NCBI GenBank assembly: GCA_041725875.1
Contig: JBGRQB010000126.1
Coordinates: 1 to 13,281, forward strand
Direction: 5' to 3'
DNA length: 13,281 bases
DNA from: JBGRQB01 sp041725875
Lineage (GTDB): Bacteria; Bacteroidota; Ignavibacteria; Ignavibacteriales; Melioribacteraceae
In this document: one piece after another, positions 12,204 to 13,281 of the stretch
Numbering within the stretch: the first letter of the stretch is position 1
Layout: every line of letters begins with the position of its first letter
The notes under the pieces: model-generated
The model's database searches: none
What the model saw: only the letters and a program-made list of their open reading frames with translations
What the model was told of the DNA's origin: nothing
Made by a program: the position numbers and the translations under genes

Positions 12204-13281
12204 TTAAAATTCGGAGCCACTTCCTGTTGTAGAAACAGGCCAGTATTCACTATCTGTTTTAGGAGAATAATCTCCCCATTTATTCTTAACTCTTAATTTG
12301 TATGTTCCATATAAAGGCGCTAATCCACCTATTTTTAATCCTGAGTATGTCGGTGGGTTGTAAGGATATTCTCTTACAGGCAGATTAACCGGAGTAAATA
12401 CATTATCCGGTAGTGTTGTTTTTACATCACCATCTCGATATACTTCATATTTAACATCACCGGGCAATGAATTAGCTTTATCTATTATTAAATTAACTTT
12501 GTTATCAATTTTTAATGATAGCTCTACTTTTGGATACATTTTATTTATTGTTGCAACATCTTGTGCAGATAAATGAAATGTTGAAGAAACACTTCTACCA
12601 TCTAGTTTAGTGAAAACTTTTTTATAACTGATTTTATTCACCATAAAAGAAGAGGGATAAATCATTATCGATTTATAATCAAGACTTCCTGAGATACTTT
12701 CTCCATGTTTTATTCCCATATTATTTTTCCACCAAGAAGATCCCATAACAGAAATTAATTCATTTTTCTTTGCTTCATCAAAAATTAAATAATTGTCTCT
12801 ATCATATCTTTGATGTTCGTGATATAACCCTAACGCGTGCCCTATTTCATGTAATACATGCTTTGTCTTAATTATACTAATCGTAATATGATTATATCCA
12901 GATAGTGCCATTCCAATGGAACCTGTGCTACCAGCTCCTGCAGTTGAGCCCTGCACAAATTTAATATATTTATCAACTTCATCTCTTTTGGGAATAAACT
13001 TTAAATTTGTTTTAGATTCATATTCACTTATTGCTTCCATAACAACACTTGTTAATTCACTATCTTCTATTTTATAATATACTACATTAGCTGGCCATCT
13101 TGTTGCCAATGAGTTTTTATAACAACCTTTAGTTTTTTTTAAGTTATTATGCTTTTGCTGTAAAGCTTTTATTTCCTCTAACGAATAAACTACATCATCA
13201 TAAAAATAATATTTATCACCTTGCTTGTAAAATTCAACATTTTGATCACCTATCAAAAAATTCACCATTTGATCTTCTGTT
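12204..13281 (-). CDS. Astacin-family (M12A) zinc metalloprotease, 5' end probably cut
   Basis: An astacin-type metalloendopeptidase, about 358 residues visible. The frame is open to the window edge (T-E-D-Q before the first ATG at 13268) and no ribosome binding site precedes that ATG, so a signal peptide probably lies outside. Numbered from that Met: a likely propeptide (1-50); a catalytic domain from about 55 (TRWPANVVYYKI); the zinc site HEIGHALGLYHEHQR (140-154) with His140, Glu141, His144, His150 and the astacin Glu151/Arg154; and the Met-turn SIMIY (200-204). Residues about 250-345 look like a beta-sandwich (FN3/Ig-like) domain (YEVYRDG, then GTYKLRVKNKWG). No type IX secretion tail is seen. 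Only one cysteine (49) is visible, so the usual astacin disulfides are absent. It is probably secreted or a lipoprotein; the substrate is unknown. Confidence 0.9.
   Translation of the reverse strand, partial: TEDQMVNFLIGDQNVEFYKQGDKYYFYDDVVYSLEEIKALQQKHNNLKKTKGCYKNSLATRWPANVVYYKIEDSELTSVVMEAISEYESKTNLKFIPKRDEVDKYIKFVQGSTAGAGSTGSIGMALSGYNHITISIIKTKHVLHEIGHALGLYHEHQRYDRDNYLIFDEAKKNELISVMGSSWWKNNMGIKHGESISGSLDYKSIMIYPSSFMVNKISYKKVFTKLDGRSVSSTFHLSAQDVATINKMYPKVELSLKIDNKVNLIIDKANSLPGDVKYEVYRDGDVKTTLPDNVFTPVNLPVREYPYNPPTYSGLKIGGLAPLYGTYKLRVKNKWGDYSPKTDSEYWPVSTTGSGSEF

Noticed and set aside
13266..13268. ATG at 13268 as the true start of the astacin gene
   Set aside because: The frame continues to the window edge, there is no convincing ribosome binding site, and a secreted protease should have a signal peptide before this point.

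Overview
The window is AT-rich bacterial DNA. Clear Shine-Dalgarno sequences (GGAGG, GAGG or AAGGA) precede most starts, and there is a textbook TTGACA-17-TATATT promoter. Together with an outer-membrane beta-barrel and the protein styles seen, this suggests a Gram-negative member of the Ignavibacteria/Chlorobi side of the Bacteroidota superphylum rather than a classical Bacteroidetes, which rarely use Shine-Dalgarno sites. This placement is inference from memory of such genomes; no phylogeny was run.

Layout. Positions 1-3367 are on the + strand: the 3' part of a large outer-membrane beta-barrel gene, an RsbW-like anti-sigma-factor ATPase with a GTG start, and malate dehydrogenase with a strong terminator. 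From about 3568 to the end every gene is on the - strand. Read in the direction of transcription (right to left) these are: a window-truncated astacin-type zinc metalloprotease (13281-12204), an iron-type alcohol dehydrogenase (12087-10918) with a long-stem terminator, a 658-base non-coding stretch holding a possible folded RNA and a second terminator, a seven-gene lysine operon (10259-4350), and rplU-rpmA with their own promoter and terminator.

The centre of interest is the lysine operon: lysW, homocitrate synthase, lysX, lysY, a class II glutamine-amidotransferase-like gene, lysZ, lysJ. This is the alpha-aminoadipate route in which the substrate is carried on the C-terminal glutamate of the small protein LysW. 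LysX attaches aminoadipate, LysZ phosphorylates it, LysY reduces it, and LysJ aminates it to LysW-gamma-lysine. The 54-residue LysW, ending in EDWGE, lies directly upstream of homocitrate synthase. The usual release enzyme LysK is not in the operon. In its place, translationally coupled to lysZ, sits an Ntn-type class II amidotransferase-fold protein that keeps Cys2, Arg75 and Asn101-Gly102 but lacks the Asp that normally holds the free alpha-amino group of glutamine. I propose, as a hypothesis, that it hydrolyses the LysW gamma-glutamyl-lysine bond or otherwise edits LysW adducts. Homoaconitase, homoisocitrate dehydrogenase and the aminoadipate aminotransferase are not in the window and must be encoded elsewhere if the pathway is complete.

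No tRNA, rRNA, CRISPR array, insertion sequence or prophage gene was seen.
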